A stretch of 24,139 nt of DNA from JBEKTY01 sp049515555 (GCA_049515555.1 JBEKTY010000125.1:1-24139); one strand, 5' to 3'. Shown: positions 1 to 8,272, numbered from the stretch's first letter. Notes: generated by a model not told the origin, from the sequence alone. Numbers and translations: made by a program.

Positions 1-116
1 ATGGAGGTGGGCGCCGGGGAAATATGGTCGCTTTGGAACATCATCTTGCCGCCCGGCCCGACGAAATGCACGAAGGTCTCGAAGTCCCGGCCCATGGGCT
101 CCGCCTCCCAGCGATA
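1..116 (-). CDS. Fragment of unidentified protein, cut by window edge
   Basis: Read on the minus strand, this stretch gives a protein-like segment containing YRWEAEPMG, then FVHFVGPGGKMMFQSDH. I associate the F-V-H-F-V-x-x-x-G-K/R pattern followed by an aspartate/histidine pair with beta-sandwich segments of secreted or membrane carbohydrate-related proteins, but this is pattern memory only. The C-terminal part lies beyond the left edge. Upstream the frame stays open through the heptamer repeat to an ATG at 188, but the residues encoded by the repeat look artificial. The original N-terminal part may therefore have been lost at the repeat/IS junction. No function is assigned. Confidence 0.35.
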
Positions 117-144
117 GGTAATAGGTAATAGGTAATAGGTAATA
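114..144. repeat. 7-bp tandem repeat, about 4.4 copies
   Basis: Four exact copies of ATAGGTA (CCTATTA, rotated, on the other strand) are followed by a partial copy. The array sits exactly between the gene fragment at the left edge and the IS630-type pseudogene. Confidence 0.9.
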
Positions 145-197
145 TAGAATTGCAGGGTTATTGGGTTGACCGCGCTCGCAGTAATCATCGCGTCCGC

Positions 198-1055
198 CAT
201 CCCGGTGGTGGACGACCACGACGGTTGACAGCAGATCAAGCGAACCGATTGAAGGAACTGCTTTCACAGGGCGCGACAGCACATGGGTGGTTGAATGATC
301 TTTAAACGCTACGCCGGGTACGTCAGGTAGTTCAGAAGGAATTAGGGGAACACGTATGCACTAATACGTTGCGACGTGCATTAAAGGAACAACTTGGCTG
401 GTCACTCCAAAAACCCGTACAGCAGTTACGAGACCATGACGACGAGGAGGTGGAAAGGTGGAAGAAGGAGGAGTTCTCCCGTATCAAGCGCGAGGCATGT
501 CGTCGCCACGTTCATCTAGCATTCATTGATGAATCTGGTTTCATGCTCGCGCCGAGTTGTCGCCGTACCTACGCGCCGCGCGGGAGCGGGCCAGTTATGA
601 AAGTCACCGATCCACATGCCAAGATTTCCGTAATCGCCGCGATTGTGGTAAGCCCGGAGTATCGCAACGCAGGGCTCGTCTACGAGTTGTCCAATGACTA
701 TGCCAATTTCAACGGGGTGAACATCTCAGCGTTCCTTCGTGTTCTCTGTGAGGAAGTAAAAGACCCGATTACCGTGATTTGGGATGCAATTCGCATCCAC
801 TACGCTGAGCCTGTGAAAGACCTCCTTACGGGTCGTAACACACTCGTCCTTGATCAGTTTCCACCTAATGCGTCAGGACTGAATCCAGTCGATTGCGTGT
901 GGTCATACATCAAGTACGGACGCCTGCCGAACTATGCTCCGTTCGACTTGCGCGAGTTGCGCAAGACCCTGACGGCTGAATTACGTCGATTAAGAAATCA
1001 CCCCGATCTTCTGTTTTCATTCATAAAGCGGACTGGTTTGACATTGGGGGGATAA
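198..1055 (+). pseudogene. IS630-family transposase, broken by a nonsense codon
   Basis: The main open part (from a TTG at 369) encodes the C-terminal RNase H-like DDE domain of an IS630/Tc1-mariner-type transposase. AFIDESGF carries the first Asp and VIWDAIRIH the second. LNPVDCVW sits where the family normally has NPxE, so the third acid is Asp instead of Glu. In the same frame upstream, from about 198, the sequence reads GGGRPRRLTADQANRLKEL and then GWLNDL-stop-TLRRVRQV, which matches the helix-turn-helix N-terminus of this family. The stop is TAA at 303-305, where Trp is usual (DLWTL). The frame is otherwise intact to the TAA at 1053-1055. No inverted repeats could be matched at either side. 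The nonsense codon makes an active full-length product unlikely. Confidence 0.85.
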
Positions 1056-1325
1056 TCTTCCTGAGTGACAATACAACATGAATGCCTTGTAGGTACACCC
1101 CGACAATACCACAGCATGAAGTAATAGGCTCCAAGGGAATGACCGAGAAAAGGGGGGATGTGAGCGATGAAATCAACGGAAACTGCCCGAGAGTTCTGCC
1201 GCCGCCGTGGGATGGAACTACTCGACACGGGAACGCCCGTATCAGCGATAACTGACGCTTGGGGGTGAATATGCCGCGCGGCGTTGGGCTTGAAAACGTT
1301 GCGTTGGTGGTGTGCGGTGAAGAGG

Positions 1326-2033
1326 ATGACGGGAAAGTATCTGGCATTTGACATTGAGACTGCGAAGGTGCAGTCAGCCGACGAGGGGGACTGGAAAGCG
1401 TATCGCCCTCTGGGGATTTCGTGTGCCGCAGCATTGACGGCTGAGTCCGGTGAAGCGGTGCTTTGGCATGGCGTTACAAAAAGTAGTCGTCCAGCAAGGC
1501 GAATGTCCCAGCAGGAAGTGGCCGAAGTGGTCGAGTATCTGGCGAATCAGGTTCGACATGGCTATACGATTGTGACCTGGAACGGTGTTGGCTTCGATTT
1601 CGACGTTCTCGCGGAAGAGTCGGGGCTGCTCGACGAGTGCCGAACACTAGCACGCGGCCATGTGGACATGATGTTTCATGTTGTATGCCAACTTGGATTC
1701 GGCGTCAGTCTTGATTCCGCCGCGATGGGAATGGGCATATCGGGAAAGCATAAGGGTCTGTCCGGGGCGGTAATTCCGAGGTTGTGGGCTGAAGGAAAGC
1801 ACCAAGAAGTCCTTGATTACGTTGCCCAGGATGTGCGAATGACTTTGGAACTGGCGAAGACCTGCGAGGCGTGTGGGCGTTTTCGTTGGGTAACTCGCAG
1901 TGGCAGTAGACGCGAAATGCCGCTACCGAAAAGTTGGCTTTCGGTGAAGTCGGCTGCAAAACTGCCGGAACCCAATACTTCATGGATGAGCAACCAATGG
2001 TCGCGGACGGCATTTACGGCTTGGATGCTGTAA
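1326..2033 (+). CDS. DEDDy-type 3'-5' exonuclease (RNase H-like fold)
   Basis: The 235-residue product has the three Exo motifs of DnaQ-like nucleases. Exo I is FDIET (D9, E11), Exo II is TWNGVGFDFDVL (D91), and Exo III is YVAQDVRMTLEL (Y165, D169). The Tyr four residues before the last Asp places it in the DEDDy class, which removes nucleotides from 3' ends using two metal ions. The conserved core runs from about residue 4 to 175, and the Trp-rich C-terminal tail has no known role. ATG 1326 is chosen because MTGKYLAFDIET is a usual N-terminus. However, the purine-rich GAAGAGG directly abuts this ATG, so a TTG at 1284 or 1290 is possible. Its GC is lower than that of genes to the right, and it lies beside a dead IS, which suggests acquisition by transfer. 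The substrate (DNA or RNA, repair or defence) cannot be told from sequence. Confidence 0.82.
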   Translation: MTGKYLAFDIETAKVQSADEGDWKAYRPLGISCAAALTAESGEAVLWHGVTKSSRPARRMSQQEVAEVVEYLANQVRHGYTIVTWNGVGFDFDVLAEESGLLDECRTLARGHVDMMFHVVCQLGFGVSLDSAAMGMGISGKHKGLSGAVIPRLWAEGKHQEVLDYVAQDVRMTLELAKTCEACGRFRWVTRSGSRREMPLPKSWLSVKSAAKLPEPNTSWMSNQWSRTAFTAWML

Positions 2034-2188
2034 GGCAATGTCGCCCGTTCTATGGGCGTCTGCTACGCCGCCATCACCAAACGCTTTACGTCATCTTCCC
2101 ACGCCTCCACGCCCCGCACAAAAAGTTCAAACGCCATCCAGTCGCCCCGACTCGATTTCCAACAACACGCTTGCGCGAGGGTACGGTC

Positions 2189-2446
2189 ATGGCCGAGCCA
2201 TCGCTGGCCCCGGGGGACCCGGCCGCCCGGAAGGCTACCGCAGCCCAATGCCTTCGCCTGTGGCTCGACCTGATGGGCACGTGCCAGCAATTCCTCTTGG
2301 CCGGGCTGCGGCGTGAAATCGGCCCGGACGGCGATCTCGCCACGGCATACCGCCGCTGGTACGCCGGGCAAATGGAGGAGCATGAGCGGATGATGGTGCA
2401 CCTCATGCAGGAATTCGCGCGCCGGGACGGGTCTCATGCCCCCTGA
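2189..2446 (+). CDS. Small hypothetical protein, 85 aa, helical
   Basis: ATG 2189 has GAGG eight bases upstream and opens a frame of 85 codons ending in TGA at 2444-2446. The product is predicted soluble and largely helical, rich in Leu, Arg, Met and Glu (for example CLRLWLDLMGTCQQFLLAGL and HERMMVHLMQEFARR), with no signal peptide or membrane segment. The frame stays open upstream to 1934, but that part overlaps the exonuclease gene and reads as non-coding. I do not recognise a family and assign no function. It stands alone, with the neighbouring amidotransferase gene on the other strand converging towards it. Confidence 0.6.
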   Translation: MAEPSLAPGDPAARKATAAQCLRLWLDLMGTCQQFLLAGLRREIGPDGDLATAYRRWYAGQMEEHERMMVHLMQEFARRDGSHAP

Positions 2447-2501
2447 AGCCATTCTTCTCGGCCTGCGGCACACAAAGAGCCTCGACCGCTTTTCTTCCTC
2501 T

Positions 2502-3248
2502 TCACCTGTTCCCCTGCTCACCTGTTCTCCTCCTCATCTGCCGCCCTTGGCAGAGTGCGGCGAAAGCGGACAGCAGGCGGCCGCTCAGTGAATTCATCGC
2601 GGGAAACTGGCTCGCCGTTGCGGCGCGGATCGCCTGCGGATCGACCCGCTCGCCGATCTGCGGGTGAAGTTCCGGTTTGTCGAACCACTCGGCCATTAGC
2701 GCCGGCGTCATCTCCACGTGGAATTGCAGCCCGTAGGCGCAAGGCCCGTAACGGAACGCCTGATTCGGGCACAGCTCGCTACGGGCCAGATGGACCGCGC
2801 GGGGCGGCAGGTCGAATGTGTCGCCGTGCCACTGGAAAACGGTCTCCACCGCCTGGCAGCCGCCCAGCAGCGGGTCGCCCGCCGCGGCCGGAAGCACCTC
2901 GATCTGATACCAGCCGATCTCCTTGACGCGATTGGGGTACACCCGCTGGCCCAGCGCTTTGGCCAGCAGTTGCGCCCCCAGGCAGATGCCCAGCGTGGGC
3001 ACCTGTGCATCGACCGCCGCGGCAATCCAGTCCAGTTCGGGCGCAAGGAAGGGATGCGCACCCACGTCGTTAGCGCTCATCGGCCCGCCCAAAACAATGA
3101 GGCCGGCCGAGTCTGCCAGCGGCAGGCAAGCCGGCACTTCGGCGAACAGATCGACGTACCGATAGGCCAAGTGCGCACGGTCCAACACCGAAGCCACCGA
3201 GCCCAGCGGGCAGTGCGGCGTATGGCGAAAGACAAGGATCGGCTTCAT
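2502..3248 (-). CDS. Class I glutamine amidotransferase domain protein
   Basis: The 248-residue protein is a free-standing class I (triad) glutamine amidotransferase, similar to the GuaA N-terminal domain and YfeJ-like proteins. The nucleophile elbow is GICLGAQLL (Cys89) and the His-Glu pair is in LQFHVEM (His177, Glu179). LGGPMS near residue 54 and QWHGDTF near 139 are also family hallmarks. Such domains release ammonia from glutamine for a partner synthetase, but no synthetase is adjacent, so its acceptor is unknown. ATG 3248 (MKPILVFRHT) is chosen over an ATG at 3263 because it fits the family start. The last codons and the stop fall inside a purine-rich repeat, giving a C-terminal RRRTGEQGNR that is probably not part of the fold. 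Confidence 0.88.
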   Translation of the reverse strand: MKPILVFRHTPHCPLGSVASVLDRAHLAYRYVDLFAEVPACLPLADSAGLIVLGGPMSANDVGAHPFLAPELDWIAAAVDAQVPTLGICLGAQLLAKALGQRVYPNRVKEIGWYQIEVLPAAAGDPLLGGCQAVETVFQWHGDTFDLPPRAVHLARSELCPNQAFRYGPCAYGLQFHVEMTPALMAEWFDKPELHPQIGERVDPQAIRAATASQFPAMNSLSGRLLSAFAALCQGRQMRRRTGEQGNR

Positions 3249-3551
3249 CTTGCAGACCAACATAGCGGCTTACGGCAGTATCGCAAACCCCCTGGCCGGA
3301 GATTCCAGCCCGGGTTCAACCCTCTGCGCTGTTCTGCGTCGGCGGCGGTTTTCCTGTCTTGTCCTGCCACCCCGGGGTTCAACCCCAGCGTGAACCAGGC
3401 CGAAAAGATTGTAATTCCGCGTCCCACCCCCTTTCTGTTGGCCGCTGCCCGTGTTATACTGCTTGTAATAGCGGTGAGAAGCAATGTGAGCCCCGACTGA
3501 TTGCAAGTGCTCTCGTTCTAGTCACCCTGCGATTTGCGTACGGCGGCCTTT
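3249..3551. other. Intergenic spacer with paired short palindromes
   Basis: No convincing gene is seen here. Two related palindromic words occur: GGGTTCAACCC at 3312-3322 and GGGGTTCAACCCC at 3374-3386, each a perfect inverted repeat around one base. A TATACT box at 3455-3460 has no good -35 partner. The spacer separates the divergently transcribed amidotransferase and cold-shock genes. Confidence 0.5.
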
Positions 3552-3754
3552 TATACTTTGCCCGGGTGAGAACTAGCCGTTCTCGCCGGGAACACGGATC
3601 ATTTCAGTCCGTGCAACGTATATGAAGGCGCCGCTCTCCTGTTGCGGCTGATTTCTCCCTCTACTATTCGACCGCATTCCTCCTCGACGAGGAGGGGCTC
3701 TGGGTGCAGGAATAGCGGCCCAAGTGCGTTTCATTTTTTGGAAGGAGTGGCAGT
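3552..3754 (+). promoter_or_regulatory. Putative promoter box and structured 5' leader of cold-shock gene
   Basis: A TATACT -10-like box lies at 3552-3557 without a clear -35. Downstream are four potential hairpins: 3561-3590 (12-bp stem with one bulge, arms starting CCCGG and ending CCGGG), 3593-3613 (6-bp stem CACGGA/TCCGTG), 3630-3648 (5-bp stem GCCGC/GCGGC) and 3679-3695 (CCTCCTCG/CGAGGAGG, 8-bp inverted repeat). A GGAAGGAG Shine-Dalgarno lies about 9-15 bases before the ATG. A long folded leader of roughly 190 nt is typical of cold-shock mRNAs, where it controls stability and translation by temperature; a role here is inference. Confidence 0.45.
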
Positions 3755-3952
3755 ATGCCGCAAGGGACGATCAAGAAGCTGATCGCTGACAAGGGGTTCG
3801 GGTTCATCCAGGGAGAGCGGGGCGACCTGTTTTTCCATCACAGCGCACTGGAGGCAACCAGTATCGAGGCGCTTTCGGTAGGCCAGGCCGTGACCTATGA
3901 CGAAGGCCGTGGTCCCAAGGGACCCCGCGCCGAGAACGTCAAGCCCGCGTGA
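3755..3952 (+). CDS. Cold-shock domain protein (CspA family)
   Basis: The 65-residue product is a single cold-shock domain of the usual length. It has the RNA-binding motifs RNP1 (KGFGFI, residues 14-19) and RNP2 (DLFFHHS, about 25-31), as well as the N-terminal GTIKKL strand and the VTYDEGRGPKGPRAENV ending. Such proteins bind single-stranded RNA or DNA and melt secondary structure in cold or stress. ATG 3755 follows a strong GGAAGGAG site. The HHS in place of the usual VHxS/HHxS is within family variation. It is monocistronic: a structured leader precedes it and a GC-rich hairpin follows. Confidence 0.95.
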   Translation: MPQGTIKKLIADKGFGFIQGERGDLFFHHSALEATSIEALSVGQAVTYDEGRGPKGPRAENVKPA

Positions 3953-3971
3953 ACGACACGTCGCCATCATT

Positions 3972-4000
3972 CGCCCGGCCGTGCGGCGCGCGGCCGGGCG
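3972..4000 (+). terminator. GC-rich hairpin after cold-shock gene
   Basis: A perfect 10-bp inverted repeat (CGCCCGGCCG / CGGCCGGGCG) with a 9-nt loop starts 19 bases after the cold-shock stop codon. There is no T-run, so intrinsic termination is only suggested. Confidence 0.5.
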
Positions 4001-4088
4001 TCTGATGGAACGGACGGGATTATGTGCGAGTCGATGGGTCGAGCCCGAGCGCGCCCCACCAGAACCCGCTGACGAGGTGGACAGGGTT

Positions 4089-4289
4089 ATGCGCGAGCAA
4101 GAGCAGAACGCCTCGGCAACGCATTGCGCTGCGGCCAAACGCTGGCCGACGCCGGCAGAAATCCAGCGCCTGGCGGCAGAAATCCGCCGGGCTTGGTCGC
4201 CCAAGCGGCGGACACGCCGGTGGGAAACGCCACAAGCGTTCGACACTGACCGGCAGGACGCGAAAGGAGGCAGCCGTGACGCCGGATGA
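4089..4289 (+). CDS. Small basic hypothetical protein, 66 aa
   Basis: ATG 4089 is preceded by GAGGTGG at a good distance, and the frame runs to TGA 4287-4289. A longer start at ATG 4005 (94 aa) exists but has no ribosome site. The product has a segment TPAEIQRLAAEIRRAWSPKR (about residues 21-40) that looks like an amphipathic helix ending in a basic patch. I do not recognise the family. Its end overlaps the start of the next gene by 14 bases, which suggests translational coupling. Moderate to low certainty that it is a gene. Confidence 0.4.
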   Translation: MREQEQNASATHCAAAKRWPTPAEIQRLAAEIRRAWSPKRRTRRWETPQAFDTDRQDAKGGSRDAG

Positions 4290-4569
4290 ACAACTGGACC
4301 GTCTCGCTGCGGAATTGGATCGGCTGAAGAGCGAACACCCCGGCGTGCAGGGGACTCTACGGCTGTCGAAAAACTGCTTACGCTCGTGCACCAAGTGGAA
4401 GTGGGAGCAGCACGGCTGGGCCCTCACTGACGGCGAGGCCTGTGGAATCCGCAATGGAAACGACAAGGAGCAACCGGCGGCGCTGCTGTCGGTTCTGAAA
4501 GGGCACATGATTCACAAGGTCGAGGTCGTTCCCGGCGTGGACGTGCTGGAGGTTGTGCCGGACCCCTGA
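4276..4569 (+). CDS. Hypothetical protein, 97 aa
   Basis: GTG 4276 follows an excellent Shine-Dalgarno (AAAGGAGG at 4263-4270), which decides this start against the longer open frame reaching back to 4024. The protein begins with a charged helical stretch (MTPDEQLDRLAAELDRLKSE), then a segment with two Cys and several Trp (KNCLRSCTKWKWEQHGW), and ends in alternating Val-rich strands (HKVEVVPGVDVLEVVPDP). No signal peptide or membrane helix is seen. No function can be assigned. It is probably co-translated with the preceding small gene. Confidence 0.6.
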   Translation: MTPDEQLDRLAAELDRLKSEHPGVQGTLRLSKNCLRSCTKWKWEQHGWALTDGEACGIRNGNDKEQPAALLSVLKGHMIHKVEVVPGVDVLEVVPDP

Positions 4570-4627
4570 CCGCCACGTTAGTTGGGCCTTTAGTGCAGCC
4601 GGGGGAGTTAAATGCGCAGCCTGTTGT

Positions 4628-4663
4628 GACCTATGTGACCTATAGGACCTATAGGACCTATGG
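4628..4663. repeat. 9-bp tandem repeat, 4 copies
   Basis: Four adjacent 9-mers, GACCTATGT, GACCTATAG, GACCTATAG and GACCTATGG, lie in the spacer before tadA. The core CCTATAGG-like word is shared with the array at 16196-16236. Confidence 0.9.
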
Positions 4664-4847
4664 CGGCCAGCCCGGGGGTTACGTTGTAAGTTGTTGTAAC
4701 TCCTGATCTTAGTATCTCAAGACTTGCCCCTGCTCGCCCTCCCCCTTGCGCCTCATCAATAAGCTATCCTTTCCCGGGCCCCGGTGTTGACGGTGTTTGC
4801 CGGGGACCGCACCCATCGACACCCCCCGAATGCGCACCGGCTGTAAC

Positions 4848-6167
<1,320 letters not shown>

Positions 6168-6171
6168 CGCC

Positions 6172-7140
6172 GTGAGTCCGCTGGTTATCGGCCTGGTGGC
6201 ATTCCTCGGGGTCTCCGCCTTGGTGGGCGGCGCGGCCTTGCTTCTGAGCGGCAAGGGCGGCACCCAAGTCGAGCAACGCCTCGATCTGCTGACCGGCAGC
6301 GGCACGGGCTCGGCCCGCGAAAGCCTGATGAAGGTCGGCAGCCTCTTGACCCGGCCCTTGGACGACGCCCCCCGCTTCCTGGAAAGCCTCATGGAGCGGT
6401 TCGGGAACTTCGAGCAGCTCTTCGAGCAGGCCGACACCTCCCTGACGATCGGCCGGCTGGTCCTGATCTCGGGCGTGCTGGCCCTGGCCGGCGCGGCGGT
6501 AATGACACTGGTGGGCATCCATCCCGCCCTCATCCCCGTGGTGGCTATCGCATCGGGAATCCTGCCCACGGGCTGGCTGCTGGTCCGCCGCGGCCGGCGA
6601 CTGAAAGCCTTCGGCGCCCAACTCCCCGACGCCCTGGAGATGATGGCCCGCGTGCTCCGGGCGGGCCAGAGCCTGGGCTTCGGTTTCAGCGTGGTCTCCA
6701 CGGAAATGAGCAATCCCATCAGCCGCGAATTCAGCCGCGTGTTCGAAGAGCAGAACCTCGGCATTCCCCTGGAAGAAAGCCTGCATTCGCTGTGCGACCG
6801 CGTGCCGAACCTGGATCTCAGGTTCTTCACCACCGCCGTCATCCTGCAACGGCAGACGGGCGGCGACCTGGCCGAAATCCTGGATAAGATCGGCAGCCTG
6901 ATCCGCGACCGCTTCCGCGTGTGGGGCCAAATCCAGGCCCTCACCGGCGAAGGCCGATTGTCCGGCGTGGTGCTGCTGGCCATGCCCTTCCTGCTGTTCA
7001 TCGCCGTGTACCAATTCAACCCGGGCTACGTGTCCGTGCTGTTCACCGATCCGATGGGCAAAAAGATGCTGGCCGGGGCCATCTTCATGCAGGTCCTGGG
7101 CGCGTGGGTCATCCGCCGAATCGTCAACATCAAGGTGTAA
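6172..7140 (+). CDS. tadB: TadB-type inner-membrane platform protein (T2SF domain)
   Basis: The 322-residue integral membrane protein has one T2SSF/GspF-like domain and forms the membrane platform of the Tad machine with TadC. A hydrophobic helix lies at residues 2-25, a pair at about 95-140, and a C-terminal pair at about 260-315. The cytosolic T2SF segment contains LPDALEMMARVLRAGQSLGFGF (about 149-170) and the conserved GGDLAEIL (about 227-234). GTG 6172 is four bases after the tadA stop and uses a GGAGG site inside the end of tadA, so the two are likely translationally coupled. Confidence 0.92.
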   Translation: MSPLVIGLVAFLGVSALVGGAALLLSGKGGTQVEQRLDLLTGSGTGSARESLMKVGSLLTRPLDDAPRFLESLMERFGNFEQLFEQADTSLTIGRLVLISGVLALAGAAVMTLVGIHPALIPVVAIASGILPTGWLLVRRGRRLKAFGAQLPDALEMMARVLRAGQSLGFGFSVVSTEMSNPISREFSRVFEEQNLGIPLEESLHSLCDRVPNLDLRFFTTAVILQRQTGGDLAEILDKIGSLIRDRFRVWGQIQALTGEGRLSGVVLLAMPFLLFIAVYQFNPGYVSVLFTDPMGKKMLAGAIFMQVLGAWVIRRIVNIKV

Positions 7141-7147
7141 TCCGACT

Positions 7148-8122
7148 GTGCTTCTCGCAGCCAAACTCATAACGCTGGAACAAGCACTGCCCCTGGCGCT
7201 GTTCGGGATGTTCGCGGCGCTGGTCTGGTGGCTGTTGGGAGTGGTGGCGGCCGGCAAGCCCCGCGCCGCCGAGCGCCTGGCCGAGCTGAAGAAACCGCGC
7301 ATCCGCCACCGCCTCGAGATCGACGCCCTGCTGAAAAAGCCCGATACCGTGGCCAGGGTCCTGGAGAGGACCTCCGCCTTGGCCGAGCCCCTCCAGCCCC
7401 GCAGCGCGGCGGAGAAGGGCAAGCTTAAGACCAAACTCTCCAACGCCGGATTCCGCACCGAAGGCGCCGCGGGCCTCTTCCTGGCCCTGAAATTCGCCGG
7501 ACTGATGGCCGGGCTGATCTTCGGCGGCGGCGCCTTCGTCGGACTCCGCGGCCTCAACCTGCACTCGCTGCTCTGGACCGCCTGTGTGGTCGCCGTTTTC
7601 TTCTACCTGCCCGACGTCATCGTGGGCCTGATCGGCCGGAGCCGCCAGCAGGCGATCTTCCTGGCCCTCCCCGACGCCCTGGACATGATGGTCGTCTGCG
7701 TCGAGGCCGGCCTGGGCCTGGATCAGGCGATGCGGAAGGTCAGCGACGAAATGCGACGCACTTACCGCATCATGGCCGACGAGCTGGCCCTGACCAACTT
7801 CCAACTCCAGATGGGACGCCCCCGCTCGGAAGCCCTGCACGAATTGGGCACTCGGACCGGCGTGGCCGACCTCCGCTCGCTGGCCGGGATCCTCATCCAG
7901 GCAGATAAGTTCGGCTCCAGCATCTCGCAGGCCCTGCGGGTGCAGAGCGACTCCATGCGCACCCGCCGCCGCCAGTTGGCCGAGGAAAAGGCCGCTAAGA
8001 CCGCCGTGAAGCTCCTCTTCCCCCTGGTCCTCTTCATTTTCCCAGGGGTGTTCGTGGTCCTGGTCGGCCCGGCCGCCATCCAGATGGTCCGCGAAATGTT
8101 CCCCAAGATGAGCGGCGGGTAA
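7148..8122 (+). CDS. tadC: TadC-type inner-membrane platform protein (T2SF domain)
   Basis: This second T2SSF-domain protein of 324 residues pairs with TadB to form the pilus assembly platform. Hydrophobic helices are seen near residues 8-32, 115-160 and 285-315. The domain core has LPDALDMMVVCVEAGLGLDQ (about 176-195), and a late FGSSISQALRVQSD (about 255-268) matches the TadC family. It starts with GTG seven bases after tadB, with AAGGTG overlapping the tadB stop. The operon ends here, before twin hairpins. TadC is normally followed by TadD/TadG-type genes, which are absent. Confidence 0.92.
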   Translation: MLLAAKLITLEQALPLALFGMFAALVWWLLGVVAAGKPRAAERLAELKKPRIRHRLEIDALLKKPDTVARVLERTSALAEPLQPRSAAEKGKLKTKLSNAGFRTEGAAGLFLALKFAGLMAGLIFGGGAFVGLRGLNLHSLLWTACVVAVFFYLPDVIVGLIGRSRQQAIFLALPDALDMMVVCVEAGLGLDQAMRKVSDEMRRTYRIMADELALTNFQLQMGRPRSEALHELGTRTGVADLRSLAGILIQADKFGSSISQALRVQSDSMRTRRRQLAEEKAAKTAVKLLFPLVLFIFPGVFVVLVGPAAIQMVREMFPKMSGG

Positions 8123-8153
8123 TAAGTATCGGCCGACAAACAACTTCAGTACT

Positions 8154-8196
8154 CATCACGCTCCGCGTGATGCCCTGCCTCTCGCGGAGCGAGAGG
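8154..8196 (+). terminator. Two tandem 8-bp hairpins after tadC
   Basis: The first hairpin is CATCACGC-TCC-GCGTGATG (8154-8172) and the second CCTCTCGC-GGA-GCGAGAGG (8178-8196). Both are perfect 8-bp stems with 3-nt loops. The core of the first (CGCTCCGCG) is the reverse complement of the core of the second (CGCGGAGCG). There is no T-run. A terminator or mRNA 3'-end stabiliser is inferred from their position 31 bases after the tadC stop. Confidence 0.55.
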
Positions 8197-8244
8197 AGTA
8201 CGGAAAATGCGGAACTCATTTCTCGGCCGGTCCTAAGCGGCTGG

Positions 8245-8272
8245 CCAAGCCCCAAGGCCCAAGCCCCAAGCC
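8245..8272. repeat. 7-bp tandem repeat, 4 copies
   Basis: CCAAGCC, CCAAGGC, CCAAGCC and CCAAGCC follow each other without gaps. They lie in the spacer after the tad operon. Confidence 0.85.

Noticed and set aside
998..1434. Overlapping minus-strand open frames between the IS630 remnant and the exonuclease
   Set aside because: No ribosome site, no recognisable protein pattern, and they overlap the exonuclease start. The 1056-1325 spacer holds nothing I can support.
2063..2150. Minus-strand peptide with protein-like ending (GDWMAFELFVRGVEAWEDDV)
   Set aside because: It looks like the C-terminus of some protein, but the frame upstream runs antisense through the 85-aa gene and no start or ribosome site supports it. 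Left as a possible gene remnant only.
4020..4085. tRNA-3'-end-like stretch (GGGTCGAGCCC followed by GCGCGCCCCACCA and a hairpin-like tail)
   Set aside because: The T-arm is one base short and does not pair properly, and no matching acceptor 5' strand lies about 70 bases upstream. It is at most a decayed tRNA end or attachment-site remnant, and probably chance.
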